Positions 7,948 through 14,728 are shown, counted from the stretch's first letter. The stretch is DNA of 16,313 nucleotides from Maricaulis sp965657935 (GCA_965657935.1 CBFHQE010000064.1:1-16313), one strand, 5' to 3'. Numbers and translations: made by a program. Notes: generated by a model not told the origin, from the sequence alone.

Positions 7948-7966
7948 CCTGAATTATGGTCGGCGC

Positions 7967-8308
7967 TTATTCGCCCAGACGGAAGTCCAGTGAATAGGTG
8001 TGCCCCTCGGTGCGGCTGTCGGCAGCCTCGTAGCGCCAGGTCTCAATAGCGGCCAGGGCGGCGCGGTCGAACACGCCGGACGGTGTGGATTCAACCACAA
8101 CAGCGTCGACGACAACGCCGTTCTCGTCGATTGCGTAGGAGACCGTCACGGAACCCTCGATACCGCGACGTTCAGCGCCACGCGGGTAATCCGGCGCCGA
8201 ACGCTCAACAGCAGCGCGATCGGTAGTGGTTGTTGCAAGCGCGGGGGCACCTGCAAGAGAAACGGTCATGCCAGAAGCGATGATTAGGGAGAAGATTTTT
8301 GCTGTCAT
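7967..8308 (-). CDS. Small secreted protein with a TonB C-terminal-like domain
   Basis: From ATG 8308 the 113-aa product starts with a classical signal peptide (Met-Thr-Ala-Lys, a hydrophobic core to about residue 23, and a likely Ala-Leu-Ala cleavage site near 25). A single TonB C-terminal (TonB_C) domain follows: Ala-Pro-Asp-Tyr-Pro with Gly-Ile-Glu-Gly-Ser-Val-Thr-Val, Asp-Glu-Asn-Gly-Val-Val, and a Phe-Asp-Arg-Ala-Ala-Leu helix ending Trp-Arg-Tyr-Glu. There is no membrane anchor tied to ExbB/ExbD and no proline-rich spacer, so it is not a conventional energy-transducing TonB. Such stand-alone domains are common in this lineage and their role is not established. A longer frame begins at a TTG at 8335, but the signal peptide argues for the ATG. 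The gene appears monocistronic, with its own terminator downstream. Confidence 0.85.
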   Translation of the reverse strand: MTAKIFSLIIASGMTVSLAGAPALATTTTDRAAVERSAPDYPRGAERRGIEGSVTVSYAIDENGVVVDAVVVESTPSGVFDRAALAAIETWRYEAADSRTEGHTYSLDFRLGE

Positions 8309-8382
8309 TTCGCTCACTCGAGAAGTTAAACTCAACTGAGCGCGGGTATACCGCCAAGATCCTTCCCGAAACTCTCCCGGGT

Positions 8383-8398
8383 CGCTAAAATTTTAGCG
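8383..8398. promoter_or_regulatory. 16-base perfect palindrome, operator-like
   Basis: CGCTAAAATTTTAGCG is a perfect dyad in the 111-base gap between nfeD and the TonB-C gene, 75 bases upstream of the latter's ATG. It has no T-run and almost no loop, so it is a poor terminator for nfeD. A binding site for a dimeric regulator is the more natural reading. It does not match any operator I can name. Confidence 0.45.
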
Positions 8399-8419
8399 GA
8401 TCTGGATATATGGTATGAC

Positions 8420-8893
8420 TCACTGCACCGGTTGGTCTGAAACGCGAAGGATCACGCCATTGACCGCGTGCACATAGAGCATCGTTCCGGCGCCCGGATC
8501 GCTGGCATCGATCATCTCCGCCGCCCACTCGGTATCACCGAATTTGACCCGCCCGCGGGCCGCAGCAAACTCACTGACGACAACCACGCGCTGGCCGACC
8601 ATGCGCTGGGAACGGTCATTGAGACCGGTGCTGGTACCCGCCTTGAGGCGAGGACGCACCCAGCGATCACCCGCCCAGATCAGCGCAATCGAGAAGAAAG
8701 CAAAGAAGGTCAGCTGCACCGCCCAGCTCGCACCGATGAATTCAAGCGCGATAAATCCCGTCAGGAAAGCGGCAGCGGCCGGCCAGAGGAGGTAGGTGGT
8801 TCCCGTCAGCAGCTCGGCAATCAGCAGCACACCGGCAATCGCCCACCAGGCCCACAGGTTCAGCTTTTCCAGGATTGAAACGACAGCGTCCAT
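8420..8893 (-). CDS. NfeD-family membrane protein
   Basis: The 157-aa protein has three predicted membrane segments (about 13-31, 35-52 and 56-74) followed by a soluble OB-fold-like NfeD C-terminal domain (about 95-153, with Val-Gly-Gln-Arg-Val-Val-Val and Gly-Arg-Val-Lys-Phe-Gly). This is the short NfeD form without the N-terminal ClpP-class protease. Short NfeD proteins are established partners of SPFH/stomatin proteins and are usually encoded next to them. Here the stomatin gene lies 25 bases upstream in the same direction. AGAGGAGG just ahead of ATG 8893 is a strong ribosome-binding site. The likely role is organising or maintaining membrane microdomains. The specific target is unknown. 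Confidence 0.9.
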   Translation of the reverse strand: MDAVVSILEKLNLWAWWAIAGVLLIAELLTGTTYLLWPAAAAFLTGFIALEFIGASWAVQLTFFAFFSIALIWAGDRWVRPRLKAGTSTGLNDRSQRMVGQRVVVVSEFAAARGRVKFGDTEWAAEMIDASDPGAGTMLYVHAVNGVILRVSDQPVQ

Positions 8894-8918
8894 TGGTGAC
8901 CTCCTCTACCCGTTACGA

Positions 8919-9854
8919 CTATTCTTTATGGGTGGCTTCGCTGACGGCCTTGTGGGCCGCCTTGCCGAGCTCACCGACACCGGTGATCGTGCCGATAATG
9001 TTGGAAAACTCCGCAGGAATGATCACCGTCTTCTGTTGATCACTGACAGCAAGGTTCGAGAAAGCCTCGACGTATTTCTGTCCCAGGAAGTAATTGATGG
9101 CAGACACATCACCCTTGCTGATGGCGTCGGAGACCATTTCGGTCGCCTTGGCTTCGGCTTCCGCTTCACGCTCACGCGCTTCAGCGTCCAGGAATGCGGA
9201 GGCCTTGCGGCCCTCGGCTTCGCGGATCGCCGCTTCCTTTTCGCCTTCAGCCCTGAGAATCTGTGACTGTTTGGCGCCTTCCGCCTCGAGAATTTCCGCA
9301 CGCTTGAGACGTTCGGCCTTCATCTGGCGAGCCATGGCTTCGGTAATATCCATGGGCGGGGAAAGATCGCGGATCTCGATCCGGGTGACTTTCACGCCCC
9401 ACGGATTGGTCGCCGCATCAATGACGGACAGCAGGCGCGCATTGATCTCGTCGCGCTTGGACAGCGTTTCATCGAGATCCATGGAACCCACCACGGTCCG
9501 CACATTGGTCAACGCCAGATTGATGATGGCGAAGTCCAGATTATCAACTTCATAGGCCGCTCGCGGCGCGTCCATGACCTGGATGAAGACAACGGCATCC
9601 ACAGACACCGTTGCGTTGTCCTTGGTGATCACATCCTGGTTGGGAACGTCGAGAACACGCTCACGCATGTTCATCTTGTAGCCAACACTATCCACGAACG
9701 GGACAATGAAATGGAGGCCGGGTTTGAGGGTCCGCGTGAAACGACCAAAACGTTCCACCGTGAATTCCTTGCCCTGGGGCACTGTCTTGACCACTGAAAC
9801 AATGATCGCCAGCACCAGAAAGATTAGAACACCGAAACCGGTAATGAATTCCAT
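8919..9854 (-). CDS. SPFH/stomatin-like membrane protein (QmcA-type)
   Basis: The 311-aa protein carries one N-terminal membrane anchor (about 5-22). A prohibitin/stomatin SPFH domain (about 25-185) follows, with Val-Pro-Gln-Gly, Glu-Arg-Phe-Gly, Pro-Gly-Leu-His-Phe and the Pro-Pro-Met-Asp-Ile block at 166-170. Next comes a long Ala/Glu/Arg-rich coiled coil (about 175-240) and a C-terminal oligomerisation region. Family members form large membrane-bound rings that scaffold microdomains and often control membrane proteases. GGGAGGG about 6 bases before ATG 9854 is a good ribosome-binding site. The gene lies between the peroxiredoxin (29-base gap) and nfeD (25-base gap), which implies a three-gene operon. 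Confidence 0.93.
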   Translation of the reverse strand: MEFITGFGVLIFLVLAIIVSVVKTVPQGKEFTVERFGRFTRTLKPGLHFIVPFVDSVGYKMNMRERVLDVPNQDVITKDNATVSVDAVVFIQVMDAPRAAYEVDNLDFAIINLALTNVRTVVGSMDLDETLSKRDEINARLLSVIDAATNPWGVKVTRIEIRDLSPPMDITEAMARQMKAERLKRAEILEAEGAKQSQILRAEGEKEAAIREAEGRKASAFLDAEAREREAEAEAKATEMVSDAISKGDVSAINYFLGQKYVEAFSNLAVSDQQKTVIIPAEFSNIIGTITGVGELGKAAHKAVSEATHKE

Positions 9855-9883
9855 GCGGACCCTCCCAAGAAGTCACTGTTTGT

Positions 9884-10381
9884 TTATGCGGATACGCCGT
9901 CCAGCTGTCCGAGAATATGGTCCGCCGACGAGACCTTGAATTCGCCCGGAGCCTCAACGTTCAGCTCGGACACAACGCCGTCCTTGACCAGCATGGAGAA
10001 GCGCTGTGCACGCACACCCATGCCAAAACCGCTGCCGTCGAATTCCAGGCCAACCGCCTTGGCAAATTCGGCATTGCCGTCGGCCAGCATCACCACGTCT
10101 TCGCCGGCCTTCTGGTCAGCGCCCCAGGCCCCCATGACGAAGACGTCATTGACGGACATGCAGGCGATGGTGTCGACGCCCTTGCCTTTGATGGCTGCAG
10201 CGTTCTCGACAAAACCGGGCAGGTGCTTGGCCGAACAGGTCGGCGTAAAGGCGCCTGGCACGGAGAACAGGGCAACAGTCTTGCCGGCAAAAACATCGGA
10301 CGTGGACACCGGGGCTGGGCCGTCGGCCGTCATCGTCATGAAAGTGGCCTCGGGGAGGCGGTCACCGACCTTGATCGTCAT
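9884..10381 (-). CDS. Peroxiredoxin (Prx5/AhpE-like redoxin family)
   Basis: Thiol peroxidase of 165 aa that reduces hydrogen peroxide and organic hydroperoxides in the cytosol. The active-site motif Pro-Gly-Ala-Phe-Thr-Pro-Thr-Cys places the peroxidatic Cys at residue 49, with Thr46 and Arg124 or Arg127 as partners. A second Cys (74, in Ala-Cys-Met-Ser-Val-Asn-Asp) occupies the position seen in many Prx5-type proteins. No C-terminal resolving Cys is present, so recycling may need glutaredoxin/glutathione or another thiol. AGGAGA sits about 8 bases before ATG 10381. The gene leads the Prx-SPFH-NfeD operon and reads from the divergent region shared with yqgE. Confidence 0.94.
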   Translation of the reverse strand: MTIKVGDRLPEATFMTMTADGPAPVSTSDVFAGKTVALFSVPGAFTPTCSAKHLPGFVENAAAIKGKGVDTIACMSVNDVFVMGAWGADQKAGEDVVMLADGNAEFAKAVGLEFDGSGFGMGVRAQRFSMLVKDGVVSELNVEAPGEFKVSSADHILGQLDGVSA

Positions 10382-10479
10382 GGTCTATTCTCCTGAAGGT
10401 TTATTTATGCGCGCTTTCGCACTTTAAGATAGCGGGAACCCGGCTAGACGCATCCCCTATTTGAGGCGATCATGCCGGT
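10382..10479. promoter_or_regulatory. Divergent promoter region, peroxiredoxin operon / yqgE
   Basis: This 98-base gap lies between two start codons facing away from each other. On + there is a TAAGAT (10425-10430) resembling a -10 box, and on - a CATAAAT close to the peroxiredoxin start. Neither has a good -35 at the right spacing, so the promoter positions are tentative. The yqgE ribosome-binding site is poor: the nearest GAGG (10463-10466) leaves 13 bases to the ATG. Confidence 0.4.
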
Positions 10480-11067
10480 ATGACTCGGAAAGATGATACG
10501 CTGACAGCCGACAGATACCTCGGAGGCAAGCTGTTGATCGCCTCCCCTTCGATCGGCGATCCGCGTTTCGATCGCACCGTCATTCTCATGTGCGATCATT
10601 CCGAGGATCATGCAATGGGAATCGTACTGAACAAGCCAGTTGAAGGCCTCAGGCTTCCGTCCCTGCTGGAGCAATTGGGCATTGAAGGCGAGGCGTCCGC
10701 GCCGGATCGGGCCGTGCTGGTCGGCGGTCCCGTCGAGCGGGATCGCGGCTTCGTCCTGCACAGCACTGATTTCGCGTCGGATGATTCGACCCTGCCGATC
10801 AGCGACACGATCGGCCTTACCGCGACCAAAGACGCCCTTGAAGCGATCGCCTCTCCAAAACCGCCACGCCGGAGCTTGCTCGCGCTCGGCTATTCCGGCT
10901 GGGGCGCCGGACAGCTGGAAGAGGAACTGGCCCACAATGCCTGGTTTGTGGCGGATCTGGATGAAGACCTGATTTTCGCTGAAAGCGCCGAAACCAAGTG
11001 GGAGCGTGCGCTGGACCTGTTGGGCGTTGACCTGGAGCGCCTGTCCAGCCTGAGCGGAAATGCCTAG
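10480..11067 (+). CDS. yqgE: YqgE/AlgH family protein (DUF179)
   Basis: The 195-aa protein carries the family blocks in order: Leu-Leu-Ile-Ala-Ser-Pro with Asp-Pro-Arg-Phe (about 18-30), Gly-Ile-Val-Leu-Asn-Lys-Pro (47-53), Gly-Gly-Pro-Val near 82-85, Arg-Gly-Phe-Val-Leu-His-Ser, and Gly-Tyr-Ser-Gly-Trp-Gly-Ala-Gly-Gln-Leu-Glu-Glu-Glu. The family is widespread in proteobacteria. It was named AlgH in Pseudomonas for an effect on alginate transcription, but its biochemical function is unsettled. The length is normal. The ATG at 10480 is the only reasonable start, although its ribosome-binding site is weak. The TAG stop is shared, through a CTAG, with the stop of the convergent EAL gene. Confidence 0.95.
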   Translation: MTRKDDTLTADRYLGGKLLIASPSIGDPRFDRTVILMCDHSEDHAMGIVLNKPVEGLRLPSLLEQLGIEGEASAPDRAVLVGGPVERDRGFVLHSTDFASDDSTLPISDTIGLTATKDALEAIASPKPPRRSLLALGYSGWGAGQLEEELAHNAWFVADLDEDLIFAESAETKWERALDLLGVDLERLSSLSGNA

Positions 11068-12197
11068 CTGGCGGCTCTGAACCGGCCCTCAAGACCCGTG
11101 CCGATCAACGCGTACGCATCTTGCGGTGCCAGCGCGCCGGAGTAACGATAACCCTGCGCGAAATCACAACCGATCTCTGCAAGCAGGCTCGCTGTTTCAG
11201 CGGTCTCAACGCCCTCGGCGACGACTTTCATCTTGAAGTGCCTGGCCAGTTGCACCACCGACTGCACAACCGTGGTGGCGCTTTCATTGCCGATCATGGC
11301 GCGGACAAAATACTGATCCACCTTCACCACATCAAAAGGCAGCATCTCCAGCCGCGCAAGCGAGGAATAACCGGTGCCAAAATCGTCCAGCGCCAGGGCG
11401 ATACCTGCTTCGGACAGCCGCGCCATGGCATCGGCCGCAGCCTCGGGATCGCGCATGATCTCGGTTTCGGAAATCTCGAGCTTGAACACGCCCGCGGGCA
11501 GGCCGGCGCGCTGAACATAGGCGATGATGCGGTCCTGGAAGCCAGGGTCGGTCAATTCGCTGACCGAGACATTGGCCGCCACGAACAGCTGCTGGGCTTG
11601 CGGTGACGTTCGACGCCAGGCCGACAGGTCATCCACCGCATTGGACCGAATGTTTGAACTCAACTTGCCCAGCTGGTCGATATCATCAGCCATGGCAAGG
11701 AAATCAGGCGGGGCCAGCACGCCGACACCGGGGCGGCGCCATCTTGCCAGCGCCTCGAAGCCGACCAGGCTCTGTGTCTTCAAACAGATAATCGGCTGAT
11801 AGAAGGCAAGAACCTCGCCCGCCTCCACCGCGCGTGCCAGGGCATGCTCGTCCGCGATGCGGTTGGCCTTGTGCACGGTATCCCCCGCCGGGACCATCAG
11901 GCCAACGATCCGGGCGCCATCGCGGCACGCGCCAATCAGCCGGACATAACTCAACTGCTGGTCCAGGCCGGTCAGGCGCACGCGCACATCAATCCGGCCG
12001 GTCTCGAGATCCTGGCAAACCGCGTCCTGATCTGTTGGTCCCATTCGGGACAGGAAGGCGTCAAGCGTGAGCGTGTGCCCATTCAGGCCGAAACGCGCCG
12101 TATCGCCTGACATTGCGACAGCGCGGGCTTGCAAATCGATGCTGAAGGCCACCGCGCCGGCCGCTGCGGCGCCTGCCTCGAACGGGTCTGACGTCAT
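11064..12197 (-). CDS. EAL-domain cyclic-di-GMP phosphodiesterase with N-terminal PAS-like region
   Basis: The 377-aa protein has a poorly conserved N-terminal domain (about 13-105) that resembles a PAS fold, then an EAL domain (about 115-365). The catalytic set looks complete: Glu148 in Glu-Ala-Leu, Asn209, Glu241 in Leu-Glu-Ile-Ser-Glu-Thr, Asp271-Asp272 in Asp-Asp-Phe-Gly-Thr-Gly-Tyr-Ser-Ser, Lys292, Glu329 in Glu-Gly-Val-Glu-Thr, and Gln348 in Gln-Gly-Tyr. Active hydrolysis of c-di-GMP to pGpG is therefore expected. There is no GGDEF domain and no membrane segment. The ATG at 12197 overlaps the stop of the upstream acetyltransferase as ATGA, so translation is probably coupled. It is the last gene of the cox-led minus-strand run. 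Confidence 0.94.
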   Translation of the reverse strand: MTSDPFEAGAAAAGAVAFSIDLQARAVAMSGDTARFGLNGHTLTLDAFLSRMGPTDQDAVCQDLETGRIDVRVRLTGLDQQLSYVRLIGACRDGARIVGLMVPAGDTVHKANRIADEHALARAVEAGEVLAFYQPIICLKTQSLVGFEALARWRRPGVGVLAPPDFLAMADDIDQLGKLSSNIRSNAVDDLSAWRRTSPQAQQLFVAANVSVSELTDPGFQDRIIAYVQRAGLPAGVFKLEISETEIMRDPEAAADAMARLSEAGIALALDDFGTGYSSLARLEMLPFDVVKVDQYFVRAMIGNESATTVVQSVVQLARHFKMKVVAEGVETAETASLLAEIGCDFAQGYRYSGALAPQDAYALIGTGLEGRFRAAS

Positions 12198-12772
12198 GAG
12201 CGGTCGTCAGTGCTGAGCAGGGCGAAACGATCATGATCGCGCCAGTCGCCGGCGATATTGAGGAAGGACCGCGCCCGCCCCTCGAACTGGAAACCCACAC
12301 CTTCGAGCAGTTTGCGCGAGGCGTGGTTTTCCGGACGACATGCCGCCTCGACCCGGTGAAGGCCCAGCGAGTCGAAAGCAAAACACAGAACCCGCTTCAC
12401 AGCGGAGCGGGTATAGCCCTTGCGCACATAGGGGCTGCCAACCCAATAACCGATATCGGCGGCCTGCAAGACGCCACGCCGGACATTGTTCAGATTGCAC
12501 GCGCCCAGCAACACGTCATCTTCGCGTCGGACGATGAAAAACGGATAACCCAAACCCGACTGCCGATCAGCCTGGTACCGCGCGATACGACGGCGAAATG
12601 CGCCCTTGGACAGCTCATCCACCGCCCAGGCCGGTTCCCACGGCTCGGTGTGTGTGCGCGAGGCGCCGCGCAGTTTCGCCCAGGCGTCATAGTCCTCGAG
12701 CACGGGTGCCCGCAGCTTTATGCCCTGACCGAACAGGATGTCTTCTTCCGGATCATCGCGCCAAAGTGCCAC
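12194..12772 (-). CDS. GNAT-family N-acetyltransferase, RimJ/RimL type
   Basis: From the GTG at 12772 the 192-aa product fits the RimJ-like group, which acetylates protein N-termini (RimJ itself modifies ribosomal protein S5). Visible blocks are Leu-Arg-Ala-Pro with Asp-Tyr-x-Ala-Trp, Pro-Trp-Glu-Pro-x-Trp, the acetyl-CoA loop Tyr-Val-Arg-Lys-Gly-Tyr, a Glu-Asn-His-Ala-Ser-Arg-Lys-Leu-Leu helix, and Leu-Asn-Ile-Ala-Gly-Asp-Trp-Arg-Asp-His near the end. The start was chosen because GGGAGAG (12777-12783) lies just upstream. The frame stays open to 12865, but that extension would overlap SURF1 and adds unconserved residues. The substrate cannot be assigned. The gene follows SURF1 by 61 bases and overlaps the EAL gene by 4. 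Confidence 0.88.
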   Translation of the reverse strand: MALWRDDPEEDILFGQGIKLRAPVLEDYDAWAKLRGASRTHTEPWEPAWAVDELSKGAFRRRIARYQADRQSGLGYPFFIVRREDDVLLGACNLNNVRRGVLQAADIGYWVGSPYVRKGYTRSAVKRVLCFAFDSLGLHRVEAACRPENHASRKLLEGVGFQFEGRARSFLNIAGDWRDHDRFALLSTDDRS

Positions 12773-12776
12773 GCAT

Positions 12777-12783
12777 CTCTCCC
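12777..12783 (-). promoter_or_regulatory. Shine-Dalgarno sequence for the GTG start of the acetyltransferase
   Basis: On the minus strand GGGAGAG is followed by four bases and then GTG at 12772 (the GGGAG core is 6 bases away). This supports the shorter start over the upstream open frame. Confidence 0.6.
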
Positions 12784-12787
12784 AATA

Positions 12788-12833
12788 CGGCGGGCTGTTA
12801 CCCGCTCTTATAACATGTTCCGCCGGAGCGGGT
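12788..12833 (-). other. Overlapping alternative hairpins between SURF1 and the acetyltransferase
   Basis: Directly after the SURF1 stop, 8-base arms ACCCGCTC and GAGCGGGT (plus-strand 12800-12807 and 12826-12833) can pair around an 18-base loop. The same downstream arm on the RNA can instead form GCGGG/CCCGC (plus 12790-12794 with 12801-12805). A third complementarity, CGGCGG with CCGCCG, joins 12788-12793 to 12820-12825. No T-run follows, so this is not a simple terminator. It could act as a processing, stability or attenuation element before the acetyltransferase ribosome-binding site. Confidence 0.4.
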
Positions 12834-13487
12834 TTATTGGCGACGCTTGAACAGCATCGCGGCATAGACTGCGATCAGCGCCAGGGCCAGTCCGAACCAG
12901 GTCAGCGCGTATCCAAAATGTTTGGACGGCGGGGTCTGGCTCAGGCTCGCCGGCATACCGCTGTCTTCACGAATCCAGACCGGCAACAACAGGTCCGGAT
13001 CGATATCCAGGGCACGCGCCATTTCGATCCGGTCAAAGCTATACCACTGATTGGTATCTGCTTCGTTGCCAGGTGTGAACATTGCTGCAGTCACTGCAGG
13101 CTCTACGCGCCAGGCCTGCGGCCGCGAGACCCGTTCACCCTGTAGATTCTCAAATCCGCTCTCGATCAGGACAAAACGGGCATCGCCGCTGTCACAATCC
13201 TCGACCCGCATACTGCCGAAACGGACCCAGCCCGGCTGGCCGCGCAGGGAATAGACGCGCAACTCCTGGCCGGACAGAGGCGCCGGCCCCGAAACGCGAG
13301 GGCTGAACTGGGCCTCGCCGAGTGCGCACAGGGCGTCCTGGAAGCTGCTGGCCTCACCGCGCGCCTGGTATTGCTCGATCAGCTCGCTCTTCCACGCCAT
13401 GCGCTGCATTTGCCAACTGCCCAAGCTGACAAGCAGGGAAAGTGCCACCAGCATACAAACGGTCAGGATGACGGGAAAACGTCGCAA
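12834..13487 (-). CDS. SURF1 family cytochrome c oxidase assembly protein
   Basis: Inner-membrane protein of 217 aa. SURF1 proteins assist heme a insertion or early maturation of cytochrome c oxidase subunit I. The expected topology is present: an N-terminal membrane helix (about 5-22) followed by the signature Leu-Gly-Ser-Trp-Gln-Met-Gln-Arg with Trp-Lys, a periplasmic domain, and a C-terminal helix (about 193-211) led by His-Phe-Gly-Tyr-Ala-Leu-Thr-Trp-Phe, the family's closing motif. The start is TTG at 13487, with GGAG (plus-strand 13495-13498) 7 bases upstream. The internal ATG at residue 12 would cut the first helix in half. The gene lies 15 bases after the DUF983 gene in the cox unit. 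Confidence 0.93.
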   Translation of the reverse strand: MRRFPVILTVCMLVALSLLVSLGSWQMQRMAWKSELIEQYQARGEASSFQDALCALGEAQFSPRVSGPAPLSGQELRVYSLRGQPGWVRFGSMRVEDCDSGDARFVLIESGFENLQGERVSRPQAWRVEPAVTAAMFTPGNEADTNQWYSFDRIEMARALDIDPDLLLPVWIREDSGMPASLSQTPPSKHFGYALTWFGLALALIAVYAAMLFKRRQ

Positions 13488-13502
13488 GGCAGATCTCCGG
13501 CG

Positions 13503-13865
13503 TCAGTCGTCCAGGCGCGCCTCTTTGGCGTCGTGCTTGAACTGGAGGGCGAACAGGACGCCCTTGAGCGGGCGAATACAGGCAATCGTCGCGATCGGTA
13601 TCAGCGGCACCTGAATGAGAGCGTGCACCCACAAGGGCGGGTGATTGAAGGTGACCGCCACCAGGAGGAAGGCCACCATCGCAATGAAGCCGACGATGAA
13701 CAGCGCAAAAACCGATGCCCCGTCGCCGACATCGGCGTCCTCAAAAGAAACGCCGCAGGCTTCACACCGCGGCGCTAATTCGAGCAGTCCCTGGAACATG
13801 GGTCCCTCTCCGCATTTTGGACACAGGCCATGAAAGCCGGTCGAAAACGGAGAGGGGTTATCCAT
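13503..13865 (-). CDS. DUF983 zinc-ribbon membrane protein of the cox cluster
   Basis: The 120-aa protein starts with a four-cysteine zinc ribbon (Cys15-x2-Cys18 and Cys34-x2-Cys37), followed by two membrane helices (about 50-73 and 78-97) and a charged tail. DUF983 proteins commonly lie between the subunit III gene and SURF1 in alphaproteobacterial cox clusters, as here. A role in oxidase biogenesis is inferred from this context, and no biochemical activity is established to my knowledge. The ATG at 13865 has AAGGCGAG upstream, which overlaps the last codons and stop of ctaE. The intergenic distance is 11 bases. Confidence 0.92.
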   Translation of the reverse strand: MDNPSPFSTGFHGLCPKCGEGPMFQGLLELAPRCEACGVSFEDADVGDGASVFALFIVGFIAMVAFLLVAVTFNHPPLWVHALIQVPLIPIATIACIRPLKGVLFALQFKHDAKEARLDD

Positions 13866-13876
13866 AAGGTCTCGCC

Positions 13877-14728
13877 TTACTGGTAGACGACGTAGACGAA
13901 GGCGAACAGGAAGAGCCAGACCACGTCAACGAAGTGCCAGTACCAGGCCGCCGCCTCCAGGCCGAAATGTTTCTCCGGCGTGAAGTGGCCCGCCATCAGG
14001 CGCATCAGACATACAGCAAGGAAGATGGTTCCGATGATCACGTGAGCACCATGGAAACCGGTGGCCATGTAGAAGGTGGAGCCATACAGATTGCCGCCAT
14101 CCGCCATGGAGAAGGCAAAGTGTGCTTCCTGGTATTCATAGACCTGCAGGGCTGTGAAACACATGCCCAGGATCACGGTGAACAACAGGCCCAGCTTGGC
14201 GCCCTTGCGATCATCATGCTGCAGCGCGTGGTGCGCCCAGGTCACCGTCGTGCCGGACAACAGCAGGATCAGCGTGTTCATCAGCGGGATGTGCCACGGG
14301 TCAAAGGTCTCGACGCCAGCCGGCGGCCAGGAGGCCAGGCCCGGATCGAGGCGAACCTCGTGGAAGATCGCGTATTCGAAGAAAGCCCAGAACCAGGCCA
14401 CAAAGAACATCACTTCAGAAGCGATGAACATGATCATGCCGTAGCGCAGGTGGATATCAACAACGGGCGTGTGGTCGCCCGCACGCGATTCCTTGATGAT
14501 GTCGCTCCACCAGCCGATCATCGTGATCAGGATAATGCCCAGACCGATGAAAAAGCCTGCGGAGGCTCCCGGACCATAGAAGAAGGCCAGCGGGTGTTCA
14601 GCCCCAACCAGTCCTTTCATCCAGGCGACCGCGCCAACGGCCATCAAAAAGGCGCCCAACGAGCCGACAAACGGCCATGGGGATGGGTCCACAAGGTGGT
14701 AGTCGTGCTTAACAGCCTGCCCAGCCAT
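13877..14728 (-). CDS. ctaE: Cytochrome c oxidase (aa3 type) subunit III
   Basis: Structural subunit of the aa3 terminal oxidase, in the inner membrane. It has no redox metal and stabilises subunit I and its proton uptake. The 283-aa protein has seven hydrophobic segments. Family landmarks are Trp-Trp-Ser-Asp-Ile-Ile-Lys-Glu near 73-80, the buried acidic Glu105 in Ser-Glu-Val-Met-Phe-Phe, Trp-Ala-His-His-Ala-Leu near 164-169, Thr-Gly-Phe-His-Gly-Ala-His-Val at 223-230, and Trp-Tyr-Trp-His-Phe-Val-Asp-Val-Val-Trp at 262-271. AGGAG precedes ATG 14728 by 8 bases. It follows cox11 after 70 bases and is followed by DUF983. Subunits I and II are not in the window and probably lie beyond the right edge. 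Confidence 0.98.
   Translation of the reverse strand: MAGQAVKHDYHLVDPSPWPFVGSLGAFLMAVGAVAWMKGLVGAEHPLAFFYGPGASAGFFIGLGIILITMIGWWSDIIKESRAGDHTPVVDIHLRYGMIMFIASEVMFFVAWFWAFFEYAIFHEVRLDPGLASWPPAGVETFDPWHIPLMNTLILLLSGTTVTWAHHALQHDDRKGAKLGLLFTVILGMCFTALQVYEYQEAHFAFSMADGGNLYGSTFYMATGFHGAHVIIGTIFLAVCLMRLMAGHFTPEKHFGLEAAAWYWHFVDVVWLFLFAFVYVVYQ

Noticed and set aside
8383..8398. The palindrome read as the nfeD terminator
   Set aside because: There is no usable loop and no T-run on the minus strand.
10435..10439. GGAAC resembling the -35 of an EcfG general-stress promoter before yqgE
   Set aside because: No CGTT-type -10 is present 16-17 bases downstream.
10472..10483. A four-codon mini-frame (ATG CCG GTA TGA) overlapping the yqgE start
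   Set aside because: It has no ribosome-binding site and is too short to separate from chance.
12773..12865. A longer N-terminus for the acetyltransferase
   Set aside because: The extension overlaps SURF1, crosses the hairpin region and adds residues not typical of the RimJ family. The GTG at 12772 has a good ribosome-binding site.
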